From: Prolixibacteraceae bacterium
Lineage (GTDB): Bacteria; Bacteroidota; Bacteroidia; Bacteroidales; Prolixibacteraceae
Reading direction: 5' to 3'
DNA length: 64,000 nucleotides
Assembly (NCBI GenBank): GCA_028683385.1
Contig: JAQUIJ010000015.1
Coordinates: 1-64,000 of the forward strand
Part shown: positions 36,639 to 45,316 of the stretch, piece after piece
Numbering within the stretch: the stretch's first letter is position 1
How the letters are laid out: each line of letters starts with the position of its first letter
Notes under the pieces: model-generated
Database searches by the model: none
The model's input: only the letters and a program-made list of their open reading frames with translations
What the model was told of the DNA's origin: nothing
Made by a program: the position numbers and the translations under genes

Positions 36639-38582
36639 TTATATTTTCTTACAAATTGCAGCCCAGCCACCCCCTTTTGCCAATTCAATTTTCATCTTAT
36701 CGGCTTTAGTAACCTGTTTCACAATCCGTTTATAATCGTTGCAACTTACTTCAGCGTTAATTCCATCCTGCATAATCTCAATTTCGTATGTTCCTTCACC
36801 AAGAAATGAGAAGTCGACATCCAACGTACGGGCAGTCCAGTCGGTCATGGCACCCAAATACCAATTATTGTCTTTGTGGCGTGCTGTCAGGATGTAATCT
36901 CCAACTTTGGCATCCAAAATTTTTGTTTCGTCCCAAACGGTTGGCATTTTGCTGATGAATGAGGTCGTTTCGGGTTCCTTATAATAATTCGACGGGCTAT
37001 CGCACAGCATCTGCACCGGCGCATCGTAGCAAACGTACATCGCAACCTGGTGACAACGTGTTCCCAAACTCATTGGATGTGAAAAACTGATAGCAAAATC
37101 CTTCTCATTTTTATTGGTCATAGATCCAGGAGTAAAATCCATGGGTCCGGCGAGCATACGAGTAAAACACAAGGTTACGTCATGTTCAGGAGTAATGTCT
37201 TTGCTCCATTTGCAGTTTTCCATACCTTTTACACCCTCGTGATTGATAATATTGGGATATGCCCTGGCCATTCCTGAAGGTTTAAAAGCTCCGTGAAAAT
37301 CGACCAGCAATTTACGGTCGGCACATGCTTTAGCTGTACGTTCATAGAAATTGACCATGTATTGCTCCGAGCGGGCCATGAAATCGGTTTTTATTCCTTT
37401 TGCACCCCACTTGGCATAGATATCGAGTGTACCCTCCAAGTCAGCATCAAGTGCATTCCAAAGACACCAAAGAATAATATCAACATTTTTCGATTTTCCG
37501 TAGGCAATTAACTCCTGAATATCGAGTGTAGGGTTAGCCTCTTTGATATTCACTGTCGATTTGGTCCATCCTTCATCAAGGATGATGTATGGAATATTGT
37601 TTTTTGCAGCAAAATCGATGTAATATTTGTAGGTTTTGGTATCCAGTCCGGCTTTGAAATCAACTCCATAAACATTGTTTTCATTCCACCAGTCCCAAGC
37701 CACCAAACCGGGTTTAATCCAACTGGTTTCTGCAATTTTACTTTCACGTGAAAGCAGGAAAACCATTTGGTTTTCGACCAATCGGGCATCTTCGGTACTA
37801 ATCATGAAAACACGCCAGGGGAAATTACGAGTTCCTGAAGTTTTAGCAATGTAATCTGCTTCCTGAACGTTTTTAATACCACGGTCTCCACTTGGTTCTG
37901 ATTTCAGGATAACTTTGGGGTATTTACTTGTGAAAGCTGCTTTACCGGTAGCTTCCAGAAATAAACATGGATAATCGAACAAATCGGCCTCGGTGATACC
38001 GATTTTGATATTGTTATCAGCTTTCACCAATGTAGGCAGTGAAGCAAATTTTCCGGAAGCCAACGAGCTGATTTTAGTGTCAAGGTAAAGGCGTTCGTAA
38101 TGCGAATAAACGGTTTCTTCTTCAGGGAAAAGCACTCCGTAGTCTCCAGCAAAATTCAGGCCTACTTCTTCATTTTTCACCGTAATTTCGTCTTTCAAGC
38201 TGGTTTCGAAACGGTAAGCAATACCATTATCGAACACTCTGAAATTAACGGCATAATTTGGTTTAAATGTCAGGCTTAGTTGGTTATAGGTATTGTCTAT
38301 GGTTTTCGATTTAACGGCTACAACAGTTTGCACAACAGATTTTACTGAAGTTGTTTTTGCTGAAACTAATTTTGGATTTGTTCCTAAAACCGAAGCTTCC
38401 AAATCGAGGCTCAACGTATTGTTGGTAAAAATAGCCTGATTATTTACTGCTGCCGACCATTTGATCTGTGTATCAACAGAAACGGTCACCTTTATACTTC
38501 CGTTGGGAGAACTTACGGTGTAGTCTTTTGCAAAAACGCCAAGACTCACGATCATTAAGAAAATTAGAAAACCTGCTTTCAT
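36639..38582 (-). CDS. GH97 glycosidase, retaining (alpha-galactosidase-like)
   Basis: 647 residues from MKAGFLIFLMIVSLGVFA, a signal peptide. An N-terminal beta-super-sandwich (about 20-265) precedes the catalytic TIM barrel, with WWNENN, ILDEGWTK and a C-terminal beta domain. In the barrel, D400 in GIKTDFMAR sits where retaining GH97 members carry their Asp nucleophile; inverting SusB-type members use Glu bases elsewhere. The nearby INHEGVKGMEN stretch offers Glu residues E449 and E455 as acid/base. With a GH27 alpha-galactosidase 27 bases upstream, alpha-galactosidase activity is the best guess. Confidence 0.9.
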   Translation of the reverse strand: MKAGFLIFLMIVSLGVFAKDYTVSSPNGSIKVTVSVDTQIKWSAAVNNQAIFTNNTLSLDLEASVLGTNPKLVSAKTTSVKSVVQTVVAVKSKTIDNTYNQLSLTFKPNYAVNFRVFDNGIAYRFETSLKDEITVKNEEVGLNFAGDYGVLFPEEETVYSHYERLYLDTKISSLASGKFASLPTLVKADNNIKIGITEADLFDYPCLFLEATGKAAFTSKYPKVILKSEPSGDRGIKNVQEADYIAKTSGTRNFPWRVFMISTEDARLVENQMVFLLSRESKIAETSWIKPGLVAWDWWNENNVYGVDFKAGLDTKTYKYYIDFAAKNNIPYIILDEGWTKSTVNIKEANPTLDIQELIAYGKSKNVDIILWCLWNALDADLEGTLDIYAKWGAKGIKTDFMARSEQYMVNFYERTAKACADRKLLVDFHGAFKPSGMARAYPNIINHEGVKGMENCKWSKDITPEHDVTLCFTRMLAGPMDFTPGSMTNKNEKDFAISFSHPMSLGTRCHQVAMYVCYDAPVQMLCDSPSNYYKEPETTSFISKMPTVWDETKILDAKVGDYILTARHKDNNWYLGAMTDWTARTLDVDFSFLGEGTYEIEIMQDGINAEVSCNDYKRIVKQVTKADKMKIELAKGGGWAAICKKI

Positions 38583-38609
38583 TTTGAAATTTATAAGTTT
38601 GATAGTCAA

Positions 38610-39785
38610 TTATTTTTTAAGAAAACGGTAAACTTTTACTGAATGTGGCGGCATTTTTACAAAAACAGTACTTTTTTCAAGGCTAACATCTTTGTGTTCC
38701 CACAAATCGCGCAATTTATAATCTTCAAGCTTGTATGGTTCTGATGCCCAGTAATTATCGTTGGCTTTCAGTAAAACATTATAGTCAACCTGAACCGTTT
38801 TTTCTTCGTCACTACGATTTAATAAACAAACTGCCTTTTCATTGTTTGCCAGTTTCTTAATCCAAATTTCGTAATCGCCATTATCGCGATAGCAAAAACC
38901 TTGCTTGCCTAAAACATCCTGATCCAGCGCAATTACCTCAGTATTTTTCAATATTTCGGCAGTTTCGGGCGACATATTTCCCAAATCGTTACCAGCCATC
39001 AGGGGAGCTGCAAGCATGCACCACAGCGAAAAATGAGTCCGGTATTCTTCAGTGGTCATACCGCCATTTCCAACTTCCAACATATCCGGATCGTTCCAAT
39101 AGCCAGGGCCGGCATATTTGGCGAGGTCTTTTTCTTTGTCCAGAATATCTATCATCGCATCCCAACGATCGACAATATCGCCGGTAGTTCTCCACAAATG
39201 ACCAACTTCTTTGGCCCATTCCCATGGTTTGGCAGTGCCCCATTCGCACAAACTAAATACAATTGGACGTTTGGCGGCGAAAAGGCCGTCGCGCATAGTC
39301 GTATAGCTCGATTTAGCTTCCTGTGTTGTGGTATTGCACCAGTCGTATTTCAGGTAATCAACTCCATAACTGGCATAGGTACGGGCATCCTGAAATTCGT
39401 GACCTCGTCCTCCAGGTCGTCCGGCACAGGTTTTTGATCCGGCGCAGGAATAAATTCCGAATTTTAAGCCTTTGGAGTGAACGTAGTCTGCTACATATTT
39501 CATTCCGTGAGGAAAGCGGTCTTTGTCGACAACAATTTCACCATTTTCGTCACGGTCAACCTGCCAGCAATCATCAATTACTACATATTCATATCCGGCG
39601 TCCTGCATACCGCTGCTAACCATTTCGTCAGCCATTTGCATGATGAGTTTTTCGCTTACATTACAGGCAAATTTATTCCAACTGTTCCAACCCATTGGAG
39701 GAGTTTTTGCAAGCTGATCGAACTTTTGTGCTGAGGCTCCGAAAAATGTAATTCCAAGGAGAATTGTCCAGATTATTTTTTTCAT
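38610..39785 (-). CDS. GH27 alpha-galactosidase
   Basis: 391 residues with a signal peptide ending ASAQ. GH27 marks: TPPMGWNSWNKF, IDDCWQ, nucleophile D148 in YLKYDWC, acid/base D203 in WRTTGDI and the NDPDMLEVG block, then a C-terminal antiparallel beta domain. It removes terminal alpha-1,6 or alpha-1,3-linked galactose. Length is normal. It is the first gene of a two-gene operon with GH97, preceded by a direct repeat that could bind an AraC-type activator. Confidence 0.95.
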   Translation of the reverse strand: MKKIIWTILLGITFFGASAQKFDQLAKTPPMGWNSWNKFACNVSEKLIMQMADEMVSSGMQDAGYEYVVIDDCWQVDRDENGEIVVDKDRFPHGMKYVADYVHSKGLKFGIYSCAGSKTCAGRPGGRGHEFQDARTYASYGVDYLKYDWCNTTTQEAKSSYTTMRDGLFAAKRPIVFSLCEWGTAKPWEWAKEVGHLWRTTGDIVDRWDAMIDILDKEKDLAKYAGPGYWNDPDMLEVGNGGMTTEEYRTHFSLWCMLAAPLMAGNDLGNMSPETAEILKNTEVIALDQDVLGKQGFCYRDNGDYEIWIKKLANNEKAVCLLNRSDEEKTVQVDYNVLLKANDNYWASEPYKLEDYKLRDLWEHKDVSLEKSTVFVKMPPHSVKVYRFLKK

Positions 39786-39870
39786 CTATAAAGCTAGTTA
39801 ATAAGATTGAAACGAGTTTAAGGTCATTTTAAAAATGCGATGCAAGATCCATAAATATGTACGTTCTCCA

Positions 39871-39901
39871 ATGGACATATCTTCGGGAAGCATGGACATA
39901 T
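39871..39901. promoter_or_regulatory. Direct repeat ATGGACATAT, 21-bp period, upstream of GH27
   Basis: Two perfect 10-bp copies (39871-39880 and 39892-39901) with a 21-bp period, 86 bases upstream of the GH27 start. AraC-family DNA-binding domains typically contact direct repeats at this spacing. Confidence 0.45.
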
Positions 39902-39920
39902 AGACTCTAAAATACCGGAT

Positions 39921-40109
39921 GAGGCTGTATCAAAAATCAAAGTTTAACAAATGGAACTTTCAAATTGTAAGTTCACTTTCATTTCACCCCTCCCAACCTC
40001 CCCTGAAGGGGCGGCTTTTAAGTCCCCTTCAGGGGAGGTTGGGGTTTTAACAGAGTCTGTACTTTCAAATTGTAAATTTTTGAAAAAACAAAATCACTTT
40101 TGATACAAC
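39921..40109. mobile_element. MITE-like repeat element, copy 1
   Basis: A 189-bp sequence matching a second copy about 6.8 kb to the right over its whole length. It has terminal inverted repeats (left GCTGTATCAAAA, right TTTTGATACAAC, one mismatch), a perfect 19-bp inner inverted repeat (39993-40011 and 40024-40042) and an inner direct repeat ACTTTCAAATTGTAA. It encodes no protein. It ends one base before the nitrilase-family stop codon. Confidence 0.7.
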
Positions 40110-40110
40110 A

Positions 40111-40890
40111 TCATTGCAACGAAAATGAATCGGCATCGTTCAATACCGGGAATTTTTTCCTGAATTCCATCAATTCGCTGTGCGAAAATCCAGCGTAAAC
40201 AATACCCTTGTGGTGATCGGCAATTGCTGAAAGTTGAGCTCCTTTCGGGTCGATTAGTTGCGAGTTTCCTGAATAGAGAATATTACTTCCATCCACTCCT
40301 ACCCTGTTTGCACCAACCACATATGCCTGATTTTCGATGGCGCGTGCTTTTAACAAGGTATTCCAAACTTCAGTTCGTGATTCAGGCCAGTTGGCCGAAT
40401 ACACCAAAATATCGTATTCATTCCGGTTTCTTGCCCAAACGGGAAAACGCAGGTCGTAGCAAATCAATGGACAAATCCGCCAACCTTTGTAATTCACAAT
40501 TAATCGTTCAGTCCCAGACTGAAAATGACTTTCTTCGTTGGCCATGGTAAACAGGTGGCGTTTGTTGTAAAAATGTATTTCTCCTGAAGGCTCTACAAAC
40601 ACTAAACGATTAAAAAACTGTTCGTTTTCTTTGATAATCAAGCTTCCACAAAGGGCGAGCTGATGCTCAGCACTCCGGGCTTTCATCCATCGTATTGTTT
40701 CACCATCCATTGATTCTGCAAGTTCAACATTCATCGAAAAACCGGTTGAAAATGTTTCAGGGAGGAAAACAATATCCATTTTTCGGTTAGCTTTCTGAAG
40801 CCACTCGTCAATCTTGAGTCGATTCGCTTCAGGATTTTCCCAAGCCAAATCAAATTGAAATACTACGATTCGTAAGGTTTCTTGAGTCAT
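40111..40890 (-). CDS. Nitrilase-superfamily amidase (omega-amidase, YafV-like)
   Basis: 259 residues with no signal peptide. The nitrilase triad is complete: E45 in LPETFSTGF, K110 in YNKRHLF and C144 in LICYDLRFP. Closest in kind to omega-amidases, which hydrolyse alpha-ketoglutaramate and alpha-ketosuccinamate in cytosolic repair of transamination side products. The length and the RFPVWARN sequence after the Cys fit this subgroup. It is probably transcribed alone; a MITE-like element abuts its 3' end. Confidence 0.88.
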   Translation of the reverse strand: MTQETLRIVVFQFDLAWENPEANRLKIDEWLQKANRKMDIVFLPETFSTGFSMNVELAESMDGETIRWMKARSAEHQLALCGSLIIKENEQFFNRLVFVEPSGEIHFYNKRHLFTMANEESHFQSGTERLIVNYKGWRICPLICYDLRFPVWARNRNEYDILVYSANWPESRTEVWNTLLKARAIENQAYVVGANRVGVDGSNILYSGNSQLIDPKGAQLSAIADHHKGIVYAGFSHSELMEFRKKFPVLNDADSFSLQ

Positions 40891-40971
40891 ATGGTCAAAG
40901 AGTTATATTGTTTATTATTTTTCAACTTAAGGCACTTCGAACTCTAGCTCACTTTAGGCACTTTCTGATAA

Positions 40972-41526
40972 TTACTCTTCCGCCGAAAACCATTCCGGAT
41001 GTTTACCAACAACTCCCCGGGCGCGATAATATGCTTTCATTCGCCGAATATCGTCTTCTGCATCATCTGTTAATTCAAACGTTTCCAGCCAACCTATTTC
41101 TTTCCGTCCGAAATCGAAAAAGCCAAGATAAACCGTCGCCCCAGTGGCTTTGGCAATGGTATGAAACCCAGCCTTCCATCGTTTATTCAGTTCGCGTGTT
41201 CCTTCAGGAGTTATAGCCAGATGCATGGTTTCACGACTGTTCATCTCCTTTATAATCTGCTTTACTACCGTAGTTCCTTTAGTTCTGTCGATCTGAATTG
41301 CCCCCATTTTACGGAGTAAAATACCAAGCGGCCAAAAGAAAAATTCCTTTTTAATCATGATGTTGGCAACTCCACCGACCGATGTATAATAAAGATATGA
41401 TATGACAAAATCCCAGGCGCTGGTGTGAGGAACACCTATAATTATTGCTTTCTGATGCGGCATTACGCCATTTATAATTTTCCAGCCCCACAATTTCAAT
41501 GCAAACTTACAACAAGCTCTCCACAT
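40972..41526 (-). CDS. 1-acyl-glycerol-3-phosphate acyltransferase-family protein
   Basis: 184 residues. The acyltransferase H-x4-D motif is HTSAWD and the phosphate-binding block is TPEGTRE. The protein is short for PlsC, matching the compact lysophospholipid acyltransferase-like group. The N-terminal hydrophobic stretch could associate with the membrane. It starts three bases before the B3/B4 gene stop, so the two are co-transcribed. Confidence 0.85.
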   Translation of the reverse strand: MWRACCKFALKLWGWKIINGVMPHQKAIIIGVPHTSAWDFVISYLYYTSVGGVANIMIKKEFFFWPLGILLRKMGAIQIDRTKGTTVVKQIIKEMNSRETMHLAITPEGTRELNKRWKAGFHTIAKATGATVYLGFFDFGRKEIGWLETFELTDDAEDDIRRMKAYYRARGVVGKHPEWFSAEE

Positions 41527-41529
41527 ATT

Positions 41530-42192
41530 TTAATCAACAATATTTATTTCGATTTTTTCAGCCTGGCAATGGTTGTTTAAAAATCGCTCAGCCATCCGTA
41601 ACGCGTCTTCCAAAACATGATCACACTCAAAATCAATCAGGATCATCAGAAAATGTTGAGTTTGTTCACTCACTTCTGTTCGCGAAGAATCGCTGGTTGG
41701 CGTACCAAAAGCACCAAGGTCATCCCGAAAGACAGGCAGATTCTCAATATTCAATTCTCCTCGCCCAATTCCTGAATAGGGCTCGTCCGCCTGACCAATT
41801 CCAAAGACAATATTTCCCTGAATCTGGTCAGCATCATATCCGCCAATCGAAAAACCAGTGGTTATCGAAACCAGGTTCAACTGATCAACCACATTATTGA
41901 TTTGATACAATCCTTTGCCGGAAACAACCCGCCGCAACAGAGCCTCGGCAGACAACCGGTAACGAGCCGGATCTTTTCCACAAGCTTTGTAGGATTTACG
42001 GGAAGCTGCAATTGTTGGTATTTTACTGATCGATTCAATAGAAATTGATTGACTGATTTGCAGAATCTGATCATTCATCTCAGTCAATAATTCGTCGGAT
42101 ATCTCACAAACATTCACATCGGCTTCAATACAGCCCAGCCTTAATTTCGAACAGCATTCTTTGAGTTCTTTACTTATACTAATCTTTCTCAT
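41530..42192 (-). CDS. B3/B4 tRNA-binding-domain protein
   Basis: 220 residues from MRKISISKELKECC; the longer frame upstream looks non-coding. It carries the free-standing B3/B4 domain found in the beta chain of phenylalanyl-tRNA synthetase (RKAYKACGKDPARYRLSAEALLRR-like core, then INNVVDQLNLVS). Such proteins are thought to edit or bind tRNA, but their function is not settled. Co-directional with the acyltransferase downstream. Confidence 0.85.
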   Translation of the reverse strand: MRKISISKELKECCSKLRLGCIEADVNVCEISDELLTEMNDQILQISQSISIESISKIPTIAASRKSYKACGKDPARYRLSAEALLRRVVSGKGLYQINNVVDQLNLVSITTGFSIGGYDADQIQGNIVFGIGQADEPYSGIGRGELNIENLPVFRDDLGAFGTPTSDSSRTEVSEQTQHFLMILIDFECDHVLEDALRMAERFLNNHCQAEKIEINIVD

Positions 42193-42273
42193 TCGATGAG
42201 CTATTGAATTTAATGATTGAGTATTCGTGTAGTCACAAAAATAAGAATTTAGCATAGAACATAGATTCAAAGC

Positions 42274-42297
42274 AAAAAAAATCCTGAGTTCAGGATT
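42274..42297 (-). terminator. Intrinsic terminator after the flavin reductase gene
   Basis: AATCCTGA/TCAGGATT inverted repeat followed by at least six T on the minus strand, 19 bases past the stop. Confidence 0.75.
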
Positions 42298-42315
42298 GAA
42301 TTCAGGATTTATGAT

Positions 42316-42966
42316 TTAAAAGAACACTTCAGTTCGAATATTTTCAGGAGGAAGTCCTTGTTTTTCAAGGATTGTGGTCACTTCATCAATCATATCTGAA
42401 TTTCCACAGAGGTAACAAATGGTATCAGCATCTATTTTAGTCTCCTTCAAATAAAAGGTAATGCGACCGAAATAGTCACCTCCATCGCTTCGGGAAGTGC
42501 ACAACAAATAGTTATCCGGATTGAAAGATTCTCTTCCATAAGCCTCATCGGCAAAATGCACACCATGTAAAACACGGAAATTCAGATCAGGATACGATCT
42601 CACATACGAATGGAATGGCGAAATACCGGTTCCGGTTGCAATTAACATGGCTTTGTGCCCTTTCCTGGTTTTCTCATCGAGAATAAAATAACCTTTAGGC
42701 CCTTCAACATCCAACTCAGAACCAGGCAACAAATGGCGCAGGTAGCGCGAAAATCCACCTTCAGGAATCTCACGAACCAAAAAATCGAGGTAGTCGTCGT
42801 TGATGCCACTGTAAATGGAATATTCCCTGCCTTTATTCTGATCCGGAATGCGAATAACCACATACTGACCGGGTTCAAATTTAAAATCTCTGCGGTCGAG
42901 CCGAATGATAAATGTTTCAGGAGTTAGGTTGATAACTTTTTGAACGATATGTTTTTGACGTTTCAT
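42316..42966 (-). CDS. Ferredoxin-NADP+ reductase-family flavoprotein
   Basis: 216 residues with no signal. FAD-binding motif GREYSIYSG, pyridine-nucleotide motif IATGTGISPF, the CGNSDMIDE block, and a C-terminal aromatic pair TEVFF as in plant-type ferredoxin reductases. It moves electrons between NAD(P)H and a ferredoxin or flavodoxin. It follows lipA in the same direction. Whether NADH or NADPH is preferred cannot be read from the sequence. Confidence 0.9.
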   Translation of the reverse strand: MKRQKHIVQKVINLTPETFIIRLDRRDFKFEPGQYVVIRIPDQNKGREYSIYSGINDDYLDFLVREIPEGGFSRYLRHLLPGSELDVEGPKGYFILDEKTRKGHKAMLIATGTGISPFHSYVRSYPDLNFRVLHGVHFADEAYGRESFNPDNYLLCTSRSDGGDYFGRITFYLKETKIDADTICYLCGNSDMIDEVTTILEKQGLPPENIRTEVFF

Positions 42967-42993
42967 TATTTGATGTGTTTCGTGATGCGTGAT

Positions 42994-43075
42994 CCGGGTT
43001 GCGGGTTATGCTGCAAAATTGCATGTTCGGGATTTTCAAGTAACTCGCATCTCGTAACCCGCAACTTTTTTTTTG
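42994..43075. repeat. Palindromic repeat GTTGCGGGTTA/TAACCCGCAAC
   Basis: Perfect 11-bp arms about 46 bases apart, followed by nine or more T on the plus strand. The same GGGTTGCGGGTTA unit occurs in another intergenic hairpin near 51.2 kb, so it belongs to a dispersed family. Confidence 0.55.
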
Positions 43076-43099
43076 GTTACCTGAGACTGAGCACTGGGA

Positions 43100-43963
43100 C
43101 TATCCTTTCACATGCCTTTCTGCATGATACGACGATCGTACCAACGGGCTGCTTTCGACGTACGAAAAGCCACGTTTCATGCCTTCTGTCCGGTACTTTT
43201 CAAAAGTTTCAGGAGTAATGTATTCCTGAACAGGCAACAAATTCGAATCGGGTTGAAGGTATTGCCCGATGGTAAGTACTTTGCAGCCAACCGATCGTAA
43301 ATCGTCCATGGTTTGTAAAACTTCCGATTCGGTTTCGCCTAAACCAACCATAATTCCTGATTTTGATACAATTCCGGCGGCAGAAATCATGGAAATAACC
43401 TGTAAACTCCGGTCATAACGGGCAGTACTGCGGACTTTGGGTGTCAACCGGCGAACAGTTTCCATGTTGTGCGAAATCACATCAGGAGCAGCATCAATCA
43501 CTTTTTGCAGGTGTTCGGGTTGCGCATTCAGATCCGGAATGAGTGTTTCAATGGTTGTTTCAGGATTCAGTTCCTTTATTTTACGAATGGTTGTTGCCCA
43601 GAATTCGGCGCCACCATCGGCTAAATCATCACGGGTAACTGAGGTAATCACACAATGTTTCAATTCAAGCGTTTTTATGGTTTTGGCCAAACGAAGCGGT
43701 TCGAACCAATCCACGGGTTCCGGCACATCATTCTGCACATAGCAAAACCGGCAATTGCGTGTACATTTATCGCCCAGAATCATAAAACTGACCGTTCCGG
43801 CATTCCAGCATTCGCCTTTATTGGGACAATTTCCACTGGTGCATATCGTATTTAAATGGTGGTCGGCTATTAAACGCTTTACTTTTAGGTAACTTTCTCC
43901 TTTAGGCAGTGGAGATTTCATCCATCGCGGCAATCGTTCCCGTTCGGTTTTTAATTCAGACAT
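43100..43963 (-). CDS. lipA: Lipoyl synthase
   Basis: 287 residues from MSELKTERERLPRW. Both cluster motifs are intact: the auxiliary CTSGNCPNKGEC set and the radical-SAM CTRNCRFC set, followed by the conserved C-terminal VRSSYHAE. It inserts two sulfur atoms into octanoyl groups on lipoyl domains in the cytosol. Length is typical. It appears to be transcribed alone or with the flavin reductase downstream. Confidence 0.97.
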   Translation of the reverse strand: MSELKTERERLPRWMKSPLPKGESYLKVKRLIADHHLNTICTSGNCPNKGECWNAGTVSFMILGDKCTRNCRFCYVQNDVPEPVDWFEPLRLAKTIKTLELKHCVITSVTRDDLADGGAEFWATTIRKIKELNPETTIETLIPDLNAQPEHLQKVIDAAPDVISHNMETVRRLTPKVRSTARYDRSLQVISMISAAGIVSKSGIMVGLGETESEVLQTMDDLRSVGCKVLTIGQYLQPDSNLLPVQEYITPETFEKYRTEGMKRGFSYVESSPLVRSSYHAERHVKG

Positions 43964-44366
43964 CTTAAAAAATTGAGTTCTGGCATACAAACAGAATTCG
44001 GGGAATGAAGTTCACTAAAAGAAGTCAAATAAAACTCAATTTATAATCGGAGGAAACATTAGGTCGGATTTCTGAATGTTCTTCAATAGGAATGAATAAT
44101 CTGGTTGCACACATCCAAACATAAATAATGATGCAATTTATATTAAGCTTTTTTATAGACAAAAGCAAAATTCATCTCCTAAATTCTTTATGTTACCAAA
44201 CACGGCTTATCCAAAGCAACCTTTTCCTTGTTTTTGGAATCAATAATACATGTTTACCCTAATTACGCCAAAACCATAAACCTGGAACGACCACCACTAA
44301 ACCCACAGTAATGTATTGCCTGTCTTTTTTACAATCGTTGATTGTTAATCTTTAAAAAACCAATTC
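43964..44366. other. Gene-free stretch before the 231-residue outer-membrane protein
   Basis: About 400 AT-rich bases separating lipA from a divergent gene. No open frame, repeat or clear promoter box was found, although it must hold both promoters. Confidence 0.4.
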
Positions 44367-45062
44367 ATGGCAAAATTTAAACTATTCATATTCTTCTTCT
44401 TTTGGTGTAGCTCATTAGGAGCACACACCAGCCAGAAAAACGATTCAACTTATTTAAAAAATGACTTCCCAAAACAAGAAAGCAGAAGCAGTCTGGTTTT
44501 TAGCGGGGAATTAATGCATTTTCAAGAAAAACGAGGCATTGCCGTTGCAGCCGATGGTAGGAATATTGATGGTTATTATTTATTCCCTCTCAATCCCGGA
44601 ATAGGACTTTTTTATCAATATCAAGCTAATGATAAAAATTATTTTCTTGTTGGCGTTAATTATCGGATGTGTTTTATTTCATCAACCAGATACGATATAC
44701 TTCGATTTCGGTATAGGGAGCCAAGTTTTTCAATAGGGTATAAAGGATACTTCTTAAAAAGAGAAAAAATCGGTCTGTATTCATCGATAGGACTGTCATA
44801 CGGACAGACAAAATTATCGGACAGCGAACACTATGGGCATATAAGATGGGAGTATAAAAATCCAAAGGATCTTATGGATTACAGGAATAACGACTCATTT
44901 GCAGATATTGTCTTTAATGCAGGGATTTTATTCCCTTCCAGCCAAATTGAAATTGCACCGGAACTGGGATACAGGCTTAAGGACAATTGGATGGGTTTTT
45001 ATCGTCACAGGTTTTATTTTGGATTTCAAATGAATTACCAACTTAAATTTTTCAAGAAATAA
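44367..45062 (+). CDS. Putative outer-membrane beta-barrel protein, unknown function
   Basis: 231 residues with a signal peptide (MAKFKLFIFFFFWCSSLGAH). The body alternates aromatic and small residues in strand-like stretches (IGLFYQYQANDKNYFLVGVN, FYFGFQMNYQLKFF) and ends near a C-terminal Phe, as outer-membrane barrels do. No family recognised. It stands alone between lipA and a dehydrogenase gene. Confidence 0.65.
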   Translation: MAKFKLFIFFFFWCSSLGAHTSQKNDSTYLKNDFPKQESRSSLVFSGELMHFQEKRGIAVAADGRNIDGYYLFPLNPGIGLFYQYQANDKNYFLVGVNYRMCFISSTRYDILRFRYREPSFSIGYKGYFLKREKIGLYSSIGLSYGQTKLSDSEHYGHIRWEYKNPKDLMDYRNNDSFADIVFNAGILFPSSQIEIAPELGYRLKDNWMGFYRHRFYFGFQMNYQLKFFKK

Positions 45063-45105
45063 AATTAGAATATACTATTTACACGTGTGTATTAATGTTG
45101 TGAAG

Positions 45106-45122
45106 CTGGATTACAAATCCAG
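45106..45122. repeat. Small intergenic hairpin CTGGATT-ACA-AATCCAG
   Basis: A perfect 7-bp stem with a 3-nt loop 44 bases past the outer-membrane-protein stop. Possibly a weak terminator or a remnant of a dispersed palindrome; no T-run. Confidence 0.4.
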
Positions 45123-45316
45123 AATTTCAAAATGATGATTGCAAATCAGCACTTGCCAAGGAATGAAGCTCATCACATCTGAACAAAAAAAACATCAATT
45201 AACAATCAAGGCAATTACAAGCGAGCCTGGAACACTCCACTTTGAATAAATATTCGCTCATTAGAATTGAGATCAGGAAATTTAGTTATTTTGCAGCACC
45301 AACAAAACGAACGACC

